A DNA stretch of 64,000 nucleotides from Methylophaga sp. (lineage in GTDB: Bacteria; Pseudomonadota; Gammaproteobacteria; Nitrosococcales; Methylophagaceae): assembly GCA_002696735.1 (NCBI GenBank), contig NZSL01000008.1:310001-374000 (forward strand). Reading direction: 5' to 3'. The notes below the pieces were generated by a model. That model did no database searches. It saw only the letters and a list, made by a program, of their open reading frames with translations, and was not told the DNA's origin. Both the position numbers and the translations under genes were made by a program. Positions 1 to 10,070 of this stretch are shown here, piece after piece. Each line of letters opens with the position of its first letter. Position 1 is the stretch's first letter.

Positions 1-30
1 GCTAACCTGAGTTAAGGTCAATTTTTGGCC

Positions 31-58
31 AAAAAAAAGGGGCGATAAACGCCCCTTT
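31..58 (-). terminator. Rho-independent terminator of the EF-G gene
   Basis: A perfect 9-bp stem (36-44 with 50-58) closes a 5-base loop. On the minus strand it is followed directly by an eight-base T run (38-31). It lies about 25 bases after the EF-G stop codon, so it ends that transcript. Confidence 0.9.
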
Positions 59-83
59 CTCAATAGAACTTTTAGTAAACTGC

Positions 84-2180
84 TTATTTTTTCGCAGCAG
101 CTTCACGTTCTTTAACTTCTTTAATAACCTCTTCTGCCACGTTACGTGGGCATGGCAAGTAGTGCAGGAACTCCATAGAGAACTGACCACGACCAGATGT
201 CATCGTACGTAGAGTACCGATGTAACCGAACATTTCGCTCAGTGGGACTTCAGCTTTAATACGTACGCCAGTTGCACCGGCATCCTGCGATTTGATCATG
301 CCACGACGACGATTCAAGTCACCGATAACATCACCAACGTTATCATCCGGGCAGAACACATCTACTTTCATGATCGGCTCCAGCAATTGTGGGCCCGCTT
401 TCGGAATGGTTTGACGGAACGCACCCATCGCAGCAATTTCAAAGGCCATTGCCGATGAATCCACGGCGTGGAATGCACCATCAAACAAGTTTACTTTGAC
501 ATCGAGTAATGGGAAGCCCGCTAAAACACCACGGCCCATCATTTTTTTGAAGCCGGCTTCAACAGCTGGCCAGTATTCACGAGGAACGCTACCACCAGTT
601 ACGGTTGATTCAAAATTGAAACCGCTGCCTGGTTCACCTGGTTCAATGATGTAGTCAATACGACCGAATTGACCAGAACCACCCGATTGTTTCTTGTGGG
701 TGTAACTGTCTTCGATTTTTTGCGTAATGGTTTCACGGTAAGCAACCTGCGGTTCACCAACAATTACATCAACGTTATGGGTACGCTTCAGGATATCGAC
801 TTTGATATCCAAATGTAATTCACCCATACCTTTCATAATGGTTTCACCGCTATCGTCATCGGTTTCAACACGGAAAGAAGGATCTTCTTTAATCATTTTG
901 CCCAGTGCAACACCGAGTTTTTCCGCGGCAGCTTTATCTTTAGGCGCAATCGCGATTGAGATAACGGGATCCGGGAAGACCATTGGTTCCAGTGTCGCCG
1001 GGTTTTTCGGGTCACATAAGGTGTGTCCAGTCTGAACATCTTTCATACCGACGATGGCGATAATGTCACCAGCGTGTGCGTAATCCAGTTCGTTACGATC
1101 ATTGGCGTGCATTTCCACCATACGACCAACACGTTCTGTTTTGCCGGTGAAAGTATTCAGGATGGTATCGCCTTTTTTCAATTCGCCTGAGTAGACACGA
1201 ACGAAAGTCAATGCGCCAAAACGGTCATCCATGATTTTGAATGCCAGTGCACGCAGTGGGCCTTTGATATCAACGATAGCGTGTTTACCGGTTTCGTTAC
1301 CTTCCAGATCAACTTCTGGTTGTGGATCAACTTCGGTTGGATCAGGCAGGTAATCAACAACGGCATCCAGGATTAACTGCATACCTTTGTTTTTGAATGC
1401 CGAACCACAGTATGTTGGGAAGAAATCCAATTGCAATGTACCTTTACGGATACATCTTTTCAGATCTTCGATAGAAGGCTCTTCACCTTCCAGATATTTT
1501 TCCATCAGATCATCATCCTGCTCTACAGCAGTTTCGATCAGTTTTTCACGCCATTCTTCAATTTGGTCAGCCATATCAGCTGGTGGCTCTTCGATGGTGT
1601 AGTCTTCAGCATTTTTCTCATCTTTCCAGATCCATGCTTTACGGGTCAGCAAATCGACAACACCGGTAAATTCATCTTCAATACCGATTGGCAAAACCAT
1701 TACCAGTGGCGTTGCTGCCAGTACGTCTTCAACCTGTTTTACAACACGGTAGAAATCAGCACCGATACGATCCAGCTTATTAACAAAGATCAGACGAGAA
1801 ACTTCTGAGTCATTCGCATAACGCCAGTTGGTTTCTGATTGCGGCTCAACACCACCACTACCACAGAAAACACCAATACCGCCGTCCAATACTTTCAGTG
1901 AACGATATACTTCAATCGTGAAGTCAACGTGACCTGGGGTATCGATAACGTTCAGACGATGGCCTTTCCATTCACAGGTTGTGGCTGCTGACTGGATAGT
2001 AATACCGCGTTCGGCTTCCTGATCCATAAAGTCCATGGTGGATTCACCATCATGAACCTCACCGGATTTATGAATTTTACCGGTCAGTTTAAGAATACGT
2101 TCGGTGGAGGTGGTTTTGCCCGCATCAACGTGAGCGAAAATACCAATATTTCTGTACTTGGATAAATCGGAAGAAGCCAT
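84..2180 (-). CDS. fusA: Elongation factor G, second type (EF-G2/FusB-like)
   Basis: A GTPase that drives translocation, and with RRF ribosome recycling, in the cytoplasm. At 698 residues it is full length. The G1 loop AHVDAGKTT, the switch region [17 protein letters not shown] and NKLD are all visible near the N-terminus, followed by the usual domains II to V. The wording throughout (for example [20 protein letters not shown]) matches the second EF-G of Vibrio and Pseudomonas rather than the str-operon copy. The gene stands alone: no rpsL, rpsG or tuf is adjacent, which fits a paralogue. An AGGA ribosome site precedes the ATG. Whether a canonical fusA exists elsewhere cannot be seen here. 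Confidence 0.95.
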   Translation of the reverse strand: MASSDLSKYRNIGIFAHVDAGKTTSTERILKLTGKIHKSGEVHDGESTMDFMDQEAERGITIQSAATTCEWKGHRLNVIDTPGHVDFTIEVYRSLKVLDGGIGVFCGSGGVEPQSETNWRYANDSEVSRLIFVNKLDRIGADFYRVVKQVEDVLAATPLVMVLPIGIEDEFTGVVDLLTRKAWIWKDEKNAEDYTIEEPPADMADQIEEWREKLIETAVEQDDDLMEKYLEGEEPSIEDLKRCIRKGTLQLDFFPTYCGSAFKNKGMQLILDAVVDYLPDPTEVDPQPEVDLEGNETGKHAIVDIKGPLRALAFKIMDDRFGALTFVRVYSGELKKGDTILNTFTGKTERVGRMVEMHANDRNELDYAHAGDIIAIVGMKDVQTGHTLCDPKNPATLEPMVFPDPVISIAIAPKDKAAAEKLGVALGKMIKEDPSFRVETDDDSGETIMKGMGELHLDIKVDILKRTHNVDVIVGEPQVAYRETITQKIEDSYTHKKQSGGSGQFGRIDYIIEPGEPGSGFNFESTVTGGSVPREYWPAVEAGFKKMMGRGVLAGFPLLDVKVNLFDGAFHAVDSSAMAFEIAAMGAFRQTIPKAGPQLLEPIMKVDVFCPDDNVGDVIGDLNRRRGMIKSQDAGATGVRIKAEVPLSEMFGYIGTLRTMTSGRGQFSMEFLHYLPCPRNVAEEVIKEVKEREAAAKK

Positions 2181-2260
2181 AATCCTGTCTCTTTTGTGTG
2201 AAAAACCGATGTTGTTTACATCATCAGGGAGTTAAACCCGCAAATTCTAAACTACAATGC

Positions 2261-2288
2261 TTCGGGATGCATCCCGAATTGATATCAA
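2261..2288. repeat. Two adjacent perfect palindromes upstream of EF-G
   Basis: TTCGGGATGCATCCCGAA (2261-2278) is a perfect 18-base palindrome, immediately followed by the 10-base palindrome TTGATATCAA (2279-2288). They lie between the end of the nuo operon and the EF-G gene, both on the minus strand. No T run follows on the minus strand, so this does not look like a simple terminator. An operator or an RNA hairpin is possible; the function is not known. Confidence 0.6.
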
Positions 2289-2369
2289 AGCCTGTAAGTG
2301 CCCTGATAGCAGTCTTTTGAAGTTTCGGATTGAATTACTACGCCCTTAACAGGCGCATTTTTGCGATTT

Positions 2370-2675
2370 TTAACGGAGCTTTTGCTGTAATGGCAACCAT
2401 TGATGCCGATACACTACGCCCGGTGTGGCAAACACCAGAAACAAACTCAAGGTAGTGACAAAAAACTCCCACTGCTGGGGATAAATATTGCCTGCATACT
2501 GCTGCTCAAAAGCGATGGAGACCAGTAGAGCTACAAAATAATATACTACTACTTCAAACAGTCTTAACCATGCATTTTTACCATTTTTTAACGGGATAAA
2601 CAGAAATAATCTTGAATTTACCCATGGTAAATTTGCCAGCACAAACATTATCAACAGCAGTAACCAAATCGACAT
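2370..2675 (-). CDS. DUF2818 family small membrane protein
   Basis: A 101-residue hydrophobic protein with about three membrane segments (roughly residues 2-18, 38-58 and 70-90). It begins 8 bases after nuoN and is the last gene of the complex I operon. Proteins of the DUF2818 family occupy this place behind nuoN in many betaproteobacteria. The position suggests an accessory or assembly role for complex I, but the function is not established. The assignment to the family rests on sequence feel and position. Confidence 0.8.
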   Translation of the reverse strand: MSIWLLLLIMFVLANLPWVNSRLFLFIPLKNGKNAWLRLFEVVVYYFVALLVSIAFEQQYAGNIYPQQWEFFVTTLSLFLVFATPGVVYRHQWLPLQQKLR

Positions 2676-2683
2676 TTTTAAAC

Positions 2684-4117
2684 CTAACTAAATATTCTGG
2701 CGCAAAGCGCAAATAAACTTCCCGGAAACAAACCGAGTAACAGTACTGCTAATACGTTGCCACTCAGCAGGTACTGCATTGAGGTTGTGGCTGCGATATG
2801 GGGCTTTTCGGTGGCAGTGTCGAAAAACATCACCTTGACCACCCGCAAATAATAATACGCACCTATAACCGACATCACGACAGCAACAATAGCAACGGCC
2901 AGTAAATTAACATCGACGACTGATTTAATCACGCCTAATTTCGCATAGAAACCGGCCAGTGGTGGAATACCCGCCATGGAAAACATCAGTAACAGCATCA
3001 TCAACGCATGCCAGGGGTGGCGTTGCCCCAGACCTTTAAAGTCTTCTATCTCTTCAGCTTCAAAGCCCTCACGACTCAGCAGCAGAATCATACCAAAACT
3101 GCCTAATGTCATCAGTGCATAGACCAGGGTGTAAAACAATGCTGCAGCATAGCCTGCCTGGGTTCCGGCTAAAACCCCTAATAATAAAAAACCAACGTGC
3201 GAAATGGTGGAATAGGCCAGCATCCGCTTTAAGTTGCTCTGTGCAATTGCCAGCAGATTACCCAGGATAATCGACAATACGGCCAGCATGATCAGCATAT
3301 CGCGCCAGACACTAAGCATATCGCCCATACCTTCCGTCAATATACGTATCAGCAAGGCAAAAGCCGCTATTTTGGGGGCACTGGCGACAAATAAAGTAAT
3401 AGCTGTGGGCGCCCCCTGATAGACATCCGGTAACCACATATGAAACGGTACCGCACCAAACTTGAAGCCGATACCAATCACCAAGAACACAATGCCCAGA
3501 CTCAGGACTGTCTGATTCAATTCTTCAGTGTCTAATGCTGCGGCTATGGCCTGGATACCTAATTCACCAGTGACCCCGTAGATAATCGACATGCCGTATA
3601 ACAACATGCCCGAAGCCAATGCGCCCAAAATAAAGTACTTCATTCCGGCTTCGGTAGCGGCAAATGAATCTCGTTGCATGGCCACCATGGCGTATAGACA
3701 AAGCGACATCAGTTCCAACCCTAAATACAGCGTCAAAAAGTGATGTGCCGACACCATTACCAGCATACCCAGGGTGGCAAACAAGGCCAGTACATAAAAT
3801 TCGCCCTGCAATAAATTTCGGGCCTGTAAATAACTGTAGGAATAGCTCAAAACCAGCATATTCACCAGGCAGATAGCCAGTTTAAGGATATCGCTAAGCG
3901 GGTCTTTGATATAAGTTTCAGAAAAGGTCAGCCCACCCTCGCCCATCATCCAGAAAACCGTCAAAAAGGTTACTAAAAGACTCAATTGGCTTAATGCATG
4001 CACCAGATTAATCTGACGATTACCGGTAAATGCGACCACGAGCAGCACGATGCAGCACATAGCCAGCAGCAGCATCTCTGGCAAGGCAAACAGCATATTT
4101 GGAACCTCAAACGCCAT
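2684..4117 (-). CDS. nuoN: NADH-quinone oxidoreductase subunit N
   Basis: One of the three antiporter-like proton-pumping subunits in the membrane arm of complex I. It has 477 residues with around 14 membrane segments. The family signatures are visible: a conserved glutamate in the segment LYLGLELMSLCLYAM, a lysine in GFKFGAVPFHMWLPDVYQG, and SNLKRMLAYSTISHVGF. It starts 12 bases after nuoM and is followed by DUF2818. Nothing is missing compared with the family. Confidence 0.97.
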   Translation of the reverse strand: MAFEVPNMLFALPEMLLLAMCCIVLLVVAFTGNRQINLVHALSQLSLLVTFLTVFWMMGEGGLTFSETYIKDPLSDILKLAICLVNMLVLSYSYSYLQARNLLQGEFYVLALFATLGMLVMVSAHHFLTLYLGLELMSLCLYAMVAMQRDSFAATEAGMKYFILGALASGMLLYGMSIIYGVTGELGIQAIAAALDTEELNQTVLSLGIVFLVIGIGFKFGAVPFHMWLPDVYQGAPTAITLFVASAPKIAAFALLIRILTEGMGDMLSVWRDMLIMLAVLSIILGNLLAIAQSNLKRMLAYSTISHVGFLLLGVLAGTQAGYAAALFYTLVYALMTLGSFGMILLLSREGFEAEEIEDFKGLGQRHPWHALMMLLLMFSMAGIPPLAGFYAKLGVIKSVVDVNLLAVAIVAVVMSVIGAYYYLRVVKVMFFDTATEKPHIAATTSMQYLLSGNVLAVLLLGLFPGSLFALCARIFS

Positions 4118-4129
4118 ATGGTGTTTCCT

Positions 4130-5650
4130 TTAAAGCTTTGACTGAGTGATTTGCAGCAGCAGATTATCTACCGACGCATGCATCACATTAAGTAACGGAT
4201 CGGGCCAAATACCAATCACTAAGACAATGACCGCAAGACTTGCCAACAGCAACATTTCCCGTGAATTAATATCCTGTAGTTTGGCGACTTGGTCATTGGC
4301 GATCTCTCCAAAAAATACCCGTTTGACCATCCACAAGGTATAAGCCGCGCCCAGAATTAAAGTCGTGGCCGCCAGAAAGGCATACCAGAAGTTGGCCTGA
4401 AACGCCGCCAGGATCACCATAAACTCGCCAACAAAACCGGATGTACCGGGCAACCCGGCATTGGCCATCGCAAAGAACACGGCCAACGCGGTAAATTTCG
4501 GCATGCTGTTGGCGACACCGCCATAGGCACTGATTTCCCGGGTATGCATCCGGTCGTATAACACGCCCACGCTGAGGAACATCGCCGCAGCGATAAAGCC
4601 ATGCGAAATCATCTGGACCATCGCACCTTCAATCGCCAGCACCTGCCCATTCCCGATACCGATAGTGATTGCCTCATTGGCAGTAATCCGAAATATAATA
4701 AACAAGCCCAGGGTGACAAAACCCATATGAGCAATACTTGAATAGGCAATCAGTTTTTTCAAATCGGATTGCGCCAACGCGACAAAGCCAATGTAAACAA
4801 TGGCAATCAACGATAAGCCAATGACCAGCCAGTCCAGCGTCATACTGGCATCCGGGGTAATCGGCAGAGCAAAACGTAGTAGACCATAACCACCGATTTT
4901 CAGCGTGATCGCCGCCAGAATTACCGAACCACCGGTAGGCGCTTCAACGTGAGCATCGGGTAACCAGGTATGTACCGGCCACATCGGAATCTTCACTGCA
5001 AAGGCAATTAAAAATGCCAGGAAAATCCATATCTGTTGAGTCAGAGTCAAGCTGACAGCATGAAAGTCCAGAATCGAAAAACTGCCCGCCTGAAATTGCA
5101 GATATAACAGTGCAATAAGCAAAAACACTGAGCCGAAAAAGGTATACAGAAAAAACTTAATCGTGGCATAGACCCGATTGGGTCCTCCCCAGATGCCGAT
5201 CACCAGAAACAGCGGAATCAGCATTGCTTCAAAAAACAGATAGAACAGAATGGCATCAAGCGCTGCAAACACACCCAGCATCAAGCCTTCCATAATCAAA
5301 AAAGCAGCCATGTATTGTGCTGCCCGATCCTGAATGACCTGCCAACCAGCGATAACAACCAGAACTGTAGATATCGTGGTCAGGATCATAAGTGGCATCG
5401 AAAAGCCATCAATGCCAAGGTAATACTCGATATTAAATGTGGCGATCCATGACAGGCGTTCAACAAACTGCATTTGATGACTGGTGGTATCAAAGCCGAT
5501 ATACAGCAAAAAAGACAGCAGCATGGTGGCGACACTGATAACTAAAGCCAGTTGGCGGGCCAAAACATGATTTTGTTTACAGAACAAGAGTAAACCGCCG
5601 CCGATAATCGGCAGCAGAATCAATATACTGAGTAGCGGGAAGTCCATCAT
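4130..5650 (-). CDS. nuoM: NADH-quinone oxidoreductase subunit M
   Basis: A proton-pumping antiporter-like membrane subunit of complex I, 506 residues. The conserved glutamate lies in LFFEAMLIPLFLVIGIWGG, followed by KIPMWPVHTWLPDAHVEAP and SDLKKLIAYSSIAHMGF, which mark this subunit. It starts with two ATG codons in a row (MMDF), 15 bases after nuoL. The length is normal for NuoM. Confidence 0.97.
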   Translation of the reverse strand: MMDFPLLSILILLPIIGGGLLLFCKQNHVLARQLALVISVATMLLSFLLYIGFDTTSHQMQFVERLSWIATFNIEYYLGIDGFSMPLMILTTISTVLVVIAGWQVIQDRAAQYMAAFLIMEGLMLGVFAALDAILFYLFFEAMLIPLFLVIGIWGGPNRVYATIKFFLYTFFGSVFLLIALLYLQFQAGSFSILDFHAVSLTLTQQIWIFLAFLIAFAVKIPMWPVHTWLPDAHVEAPTGGSVILAAITLKIGGYGLLRFALPITPDASMTLDWLVIGLSLIAIVYIGFVALAQSDLKKLIAYSSIAHMGFVTLGLFIIFRITANEAITIGIGNGQVLAIEGAMVQMISHGFIAAAMFLSVGVLYDRMHTREISAYGGVANSMPKFTALAVFFAMANAGLPGTSGFVGEFMVILAAFQANFWYAFLAATTLILGAAYTLWMVKRVFFGEIANDQVAKLQDINSREMLLLASLAVIVLVIGIWPDPLLNVMHASVDNLLLQITQSKL

Positions 5651-5665
5651 CTAATCAGCTTGCTC

Positions 5666-7603
5666 CTAAACCACAAACCAGGTGAGCAACAGCCACACCC
5701 CGATAATCATTACAAAGGCGTAATGGTACAAATAACCACTCTGCATTTTGCGCCCTACTCTCGAGATCAAGCCCACTGTCCGTGCTGTACCGTTAACCAC
5801 TAAACCATCAATCAACATTCGATCACCTACGCGAGAGAACAACCAACCCAGACCTCGTGAACCACCGGCAAAAACTCGGTCGTTAAATGCATCAAAGCCG
5901 TATTTGTTTTCCAGTATTTTCCATAGCCACATCAGTCGATGCTGAATTTTGGCGGGCAGATCCGGACGTTTGAGATAGAGATACCAGGCGGTTACCAAAC
6001 CGGCCATTGCCAGCCAGAACGGTGCGGTCATCAATCCATGGCTGATAAATCCGATTAACCCATGATAATGGGCAGCCGCCAGCACATCATGCTGCGGCAT
6101 AACGTTTATCGCATCGCTGAAGAAATTGTCATACACCAAAGTGCCAATCAAATAACCGGCCAATACCGATGGAATCGCCAGCAGAATCAACGGCCAGGTA
6201 ACCACGCTAGGGGATTCATGTGGCGGATGGCCATGCGCATCAAAACGTTCTTTGCCGTGGAACACCAAAAACAAAAGCCGAAAGCTGTACAGACTGGTAA
6301 CAAATACCCCTATCATCACTGCCCATAAGGCAAAGCTACTGCCTGGTATGGTCGATTCATGCACCGCCATGATAATGGCGTCCTTGGAGAAAAAGCCGGC
6401 CAGCCCGGGAAAACCAATTAACGCCAGCGTACCAATCAGACTGGTCCAGTAAGTAATGGGTAAATATTTTTTTAGCCCGCCCATCTGTCGAATATCCTGC
6501 TGATGATGCAGGGCTAAAATCACTGAGCCAGCCGCTAAAAACAGCAAAGCTTTAAAAAATGCATGGGTGAATAAATGGAAAATGGCTGCGGAGTATGCCG
6601 ACACACCCAATGCTACTGTCATATAGCCGAGCTGTGACAAGGTTGAATAGGCAATAACCCGTTTGATATCGTTCTGAATTAAGCCCAAAAAGCCCATAAA
6701 CAAAGCGGTAATCGCCCCAATCACCAGAATAAATGACAGTGCAGTTTCAGAATATTCGTATAGAGGTGACATTCTCGCCACCATAAAAATGCCCGCCGTC
6801 ACCATTGTTGCCGCATGGATCAATGCGGATATTGGCGTTGGACCTTCCATCGAATCCGGTAACCACACATGCAGTGGCACCTGCGCTGATTTCCCCATTG
6901 CACCGATAAATAACAGAATGCCAATCACCGTCATTAACGACCAGGCGTAATTATCAAATATGGAAATGGTCTGCCCCGCCATCACCGGAGCCTGATTAAA
7001 TACTTCCAGATAATCCAGACTGCCGGAGTACATCAGTACGGCAGCAATCCCCAGCAGAAAACCGAAATCACCCACACGATTGACCAGAAATGCCTTGAGA
7101 TTGGCATAAATAGCCGTGGGCTTTTTGTACCAGAAGCCGATGAGTAGATAAGACACCACGCCAACCGCTTCCCAGCCAAAAAACAGCTGCATAAAGTTAT
7201 TGGCCATCACCAGCATCAGCATTGAGAAGGTAAACAGCGAGATATAACTGAAAAACCGGCTGTAGCCGTCATCATCATGCATATAACCAATGGTGTAGAT
7301 ATGCACCATCAGCGATACAAAGGTCACCACGGTCATCATCACTGCAGTCAGTGAATCAACCATAAAGCCGACTTCAATGCTCAGGCTGCCAACTTGCAGC
7401 CACTGATATACCGCCTGGTTATAGGTTGCGCCATCCATGACTACCAGCTTCAACACCCAGAGCGATAAAAAGAACGCAATACTGACACCGGCGATTGCCG
7501 CTCGATGTGACCAGTTCCGGCCAATCCTACGACCAAAAAAACCAGCAATGATACTGCCCAGTAAGGGGGCTAAAACAATGGTCAGTAACAGGGTCTGGGT
7601 CAT
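5666..7603 (-). CDS. nuoL: NADH-quinone oxidoreductase subunit L
   Basis: The largest antiporter-like membrane subunit of complex I (645 residues), including the C-terminal lateral helix that runs along the membrane arm. Visible signatures are FFGWEAVGVVSYLLIGFW with the functional glutamate, KSAQVPLHVWLPDSMEGPTP, and NDIKRVIAYSTLSQLGYM. The gene begins 4 bases after nuoK. A final hydrophobic segment at about residues 622-643 ends the lateral-helix region. Confidence 0.97.
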   Translation of the reverse strand: MTQTLLLTIVLAPLLGSIIAGFFGRRIGRNWSHRAAIAGVSIAFFLSLWVLKLVVMDGATYNQAVYQWLQVGSLSIEVGFMVDSLTAVMMTVVTFVSLMVHIYTIGYMHDDDGYSRFFSYISLFTFSMLMLVMANNFMQLFFGWEAVGVVSYLLIGFWYKKPTAIYANLKAFLVNRVGDFGFLLGIAAVLMYSGSLDYLEVFNQAPVMAGQTISIFDNYAWSLMTVIGILLFIGAMGKSAQVPLHVWLPDSMEGPTPISALIHAATMVTAGIFMVARMSPLYEYSETALSFILVIGAITALFMGFLGLIQNDIKRVIAYSTLSQLGYMTVALGVSAYSAAIFHLFTHAFFKALLFLAAGSVILALHHQQDIRQMGGLKKYLPITYWTSLIGTLALIGFPGLAGFFSKDAIIMAVHESTIPGSSFALWAVMIGVFVTSLYSFRLLFLVFHGKERFDAHGHPPHESPSVVTWPLILLAIPSVLAGYLIGTLVYDNFFSDAINVMPQHDVLAAAHYHGLIGFISHGLMTAPFWLAMAGLVTAWYLYLKRPDLPAKIQHRLMWLWKILENKYGFDAFNDRVFAGGSRGLGWLFSRVGDRMLIDGLVVNGTARTVGLISRVGRKMQSGYLYHYAFVMIIGVWLLLTWFVV

Positions 7604-7607
7604 GCCG

Positions 7608-7913
7608 TTAGCCCTTTAACCGGTTGAGATCATCAACATTGATGGTGCTGAGATTGCGGAATAATACGACCAGGATTGCCAGGCCAATCGCTGCTTCAGC
7701 CGCCGCAACAGTCAGAATAAAAAACACAAATACCTGGCCAGCGGCATCCCCGGCGTAATAAGAAAAGGCAATAAAGTTCAGGTTAACCGCCAGCAACATC
7801 AATTCAATACACATCAGCAGGATAATGATGTTTTTACGATTGAGAAAAATACCGGCAACAGACAAGCTGAACAAAATAGCGGCAACAATCAGAAAGTCAG
7901 ATAAAGCAATCAT
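7608..7913 (-). CDS. nuoK: NADH-quinone oxidoreductase subunit K
   Basis: A small membrane subunit of complex I with three transmembrane helices in 101 residues. Two buried glutamates typical of the family are visible, in [13 protein letters not shown] and [11 protein letters not shown]. The start overlaps the nuoJ stop by four bases (ATGA), so the two genes are translationally coupled. Confidence 0.96.
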   Translation of the reverse strand: MIALSDFLIVAAILFSLSVAGIFLNRKNIIILLMCIELMLLAVNLNFIAFSYYAGDAAGQVFVFFILTVAAAEAAIGLAILVVLFRNLSTINVDDLNRLKG

Positions 7914-8518
7914 GGTTTTCCTTTCCCATCCTGGCGTTTTTCCGAGGCCATTTTCACCAGACGGACGCGGTCTTTACTACGAACTTTGACCTGCTCAGCT
8001 GGATCCTGAGTTTTGCGTTTATTGGGCCGTAAGGTCAGCGTAATGGCTGCCACGATGGCCACCGTCAGAATCACCGAAGCGATTTCGAATGGATAAACAT
8101 AAACCGTATACAACAGTCGGCCCAGCGTTTTGGTATTACTTTCATCAGAACCTTCAGGAACGGGCACCTGATCCAAACCAAAATTCGCCGCACCCAATAC
8201 GGCAATTAATTCCAGCACGATCAAAACGGCAACTAATAAGCCTAACGGCAGATAACGGGTAAATCCTTCCTTAAGTGCACTGGTATCTATATCCAGCATC
8301 ATGACCACAAACAAAAACAGCACCAGCACCGCACCGACATATACCAAAACCAGGCTGATCGCCAGAAACTCGGCTTCCAGCATCAACCAGATGGCTGCAC
8401 TGGTAAAAAAGGCCAGCACCAGAAACAATGCTGCACGCACCGGATTTCTTACGGTAATCACCATGGTGGCGGCAAACAATAAAATGCCAGCAAAAAAATA
8501 AAACAGTATTTTTTCCAT
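7910..8518 (-). CDS. nuoJ: NADH-quinone oxidoreductase subunit J
   Basis: A complex I membrane subunit (202 residues) with five hydrophobic segments. It carries the conserved stretch [18 protein letters not shown] that forms the flexible helix near the quinone cavity. The C-terminal 35 or so residues are rich in lysine and arginine and should lie in the cytoplasm. It starts 11 bases after nuoI. Confidence 0.96.
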   Translation of the reverse strand: MEKILFYFFAGILLFAATMVITVRNPVRAALFLVLAFFTSAAIWLMLEAEFLAISLVLVYVGAVLVLFLFVVMMLDIDTSALKEGFTRYLPLGLLVAVLIVLELIAVLGAANFGLDQVPVPEGSDESNTKTLGRLLYTVYVYPFEIASVILTVAIVAAITLTLRPNKRKTQDPAEQVKVRSKDRVRLVKMASEKRQDGKGKP

Positions 8519-8529
8519 AATTATCCGGC

Positions 8530-9021
8530 CTATCGATAAGGCGCATCAGCCTCCCGGTCAGCAGCGATTTCCGTCTCGTATTTATCGCCAATCGCCAGCA
8601 ACTGTTGTTTGTCCATAATGTTTTCACCACGATTTTCAAAGTGATAGGCAAATACCCGGGTTTCGACTATTGAATCCACGGGACAGGATTCTTCACAAAA
8701 TCCACAGTAAATACATTTGAATAAATCGATGTCATAGCGCGTGGTTCGGCGGGTGCCGTCTTCACGAGGTTCGGTATCGATGGTAATTGCCAATGCCGGG
8801 CAAACCGCTTCACACAACTTGCAACCGATACAGCGTTCTTCACCATTGGGATACCGACGTAAAGCATGTAAACCGCGGAAACGTGGCGATTGTGGCGTTT
8901 GCTCTTCGGGATATTGCACCGTGACCTTGCGCGAAAACAAATGTCGCCCGGTCAGACGTAATCCCTGCACTAACTCCCACAGCAGAAAACTCTTAAAAAA
9001 GTGACGAATTGACTCATTCAT
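8530..9021 (-). CDS. nuoI: NADH-quinone oxidoreductase subunit I (two 4Fe-4S clusters)
   Basis: A peripheral-arm subunit that carries clusters N6a and N6b and passes electrons towards NuoB and quinone. Both eight-iron ferredoxin motifs are visible: [12 protein letters not shown] and [12 protein letters not shown]. At 163 residues it has the length of the proteobacterial and mitochondrial form. Its start overlaps the end of nuoH by four bases. Confidence 0.97.
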   Translation of the reverse strand: MNESIRHFFKSFLLWELVQGLRLTGRHLFSRKVTVQYPEEQTPQSPRFRGLHALRRYPNGEERCIGCKLCEAVCPALAITIDTEPREDGTRRTTRYDIDLFKCIYCGFCEESCPVDSIVETRVFAYHFENRGENIMDKQQLLAIGDKYETEIAADREADAPYR

Positions 9022-10070
9022 GGACTTGTCACCTCGACGATGTTGTTAAACCAGGGCCCGATATCGAACACCTGCATGGTCGAAATAATCACCAGCCAAA
9101 CTAATGTCACTGGTATAAATACTTTCCAGCCGAGACGCATCACCTGATCATAACGGTAGCGAGGAAAGGTGGCGCGGATCCATAAATAGATAAACAGAAA
9201 CATACTGGTTTTCAGTAATAGCCAGACCAGTCCCGGTACCCAGGCAAACATCGGCTCTAAAACCGGAATACCTTCAAAAGGTGATAACCAGCCGCCCATA
9301 AACAAGGTGGCGGCCAGGATCGAAATCAAAATCATATCGGCGTATTCAGCGAGGAAAAATATCGCAAACGCCATCCCAGAATATTCCACATGGAAGCCGG
9401 CAACAATTTCGGATTCACCTTCGGCAATATCAAACGGTGCGCGATTGGTTTCCGCCACACCAGAGACAAAATACACAACAAACAACGGTAACAAAGGTAA
9501 CCAGTACCAGTAAAAAATACCGCCTTGCTGAGCCATAACAATCTCACTCAGGTTCAAGCTACCAGCGGCAATCAGTACGCCTACCAGGGCAAAACCCATG
9601 GCAATTTCATAGGAGACTACTTGAGCGGCACTGCGCATCGCGCCTAAAAAAGCATAGCGTGAATTGGAGGCCCATCCAGCAATCACAATGCCGTAAACAC
9701 CCATTGAGGTAATAGCCAGTACATATAACAAACCGGCATTAATATCGGCCAACACCATGCCAGCGTCAAACGGGATAACCGCCCAGGCTGCCAAAGCAGG
9801 ACCAATTGCTAATACCGGTGCCAATACAAACAAATAGAGATTGGAGCGCGTGGGCAAGATGATTTCTTTAAGTAATAACTTCAGACCATCAGCAATCGGT
9901 TGCAGCAGGCCACGCGGCCCCACACGATTGGGGCCAATACGCATCTGGATATAGCCAATAACTTTCCGTTCGGCCAATGTCAGATAGGCTACCGCCAGCA
10001 TCAATATCGCTACAATCAGCAAAATTTTGCCTATATTGGGTAACAAATGCTGGGTGAGCAGATCAAGCAT
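9018..10070 (-). CDS. nuoH: NADH-quinone oxidoreductase subunit H
   Basis: The membrane subunit (350 residues, about eight helices) that forms much of the quinone-binding cavity. Family signatures include [19 protein letters not shown] near residue 35, [16 protein letters not shown] in the middle and [11 protein letters not shown] near the end. Its start overlaps the nuoG stop by eight bases. Confidence 0.97.
   Translation of the reverse strand: MLDLLTQHLLPNIGKILLIVAILMLAVAYLTLAERKVIGYIQMRIGPNRVGPRGLLQPIADGLKLLLKEIILPTRSNLYLFVLAPVLAIGPALAAWAVIPFDAGMVLADINAGLLYVLAITSMGVYGIVIAGWASNSRYAFLGAMRSAAQVVSYEIAMGFALVGVLIAAGSLNLSEIVMAQQGGIFYWYWLPLLPLFVVYFVSGVAETNRAPFDIAEGESEIVAGFHVEYSGMAFAIFFLAEYADMILISILAATLFMGGWLSPFEGIPVLEPMFAWVPGLVWLLLKTSMFLFIYLWIRATFPRYRYDQVMRLGWKVFIPVTLVWLVIISTMQVFDIGPWFNNIVEVTSP

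Noticed and set aside
1431..1808. 125-residue open frame on the plus strand inside EF-G
   Set aside because: It lies antisense to a strongly conserved gene, has no ribosome site and its composition mirrors the EF-G codons.
8271..8651. 126-residue open frame overlapping nuoJ and nuoI on the minus strand
   Set aside because: It is out of frame with two clear complex I genes and has no ribosome site.
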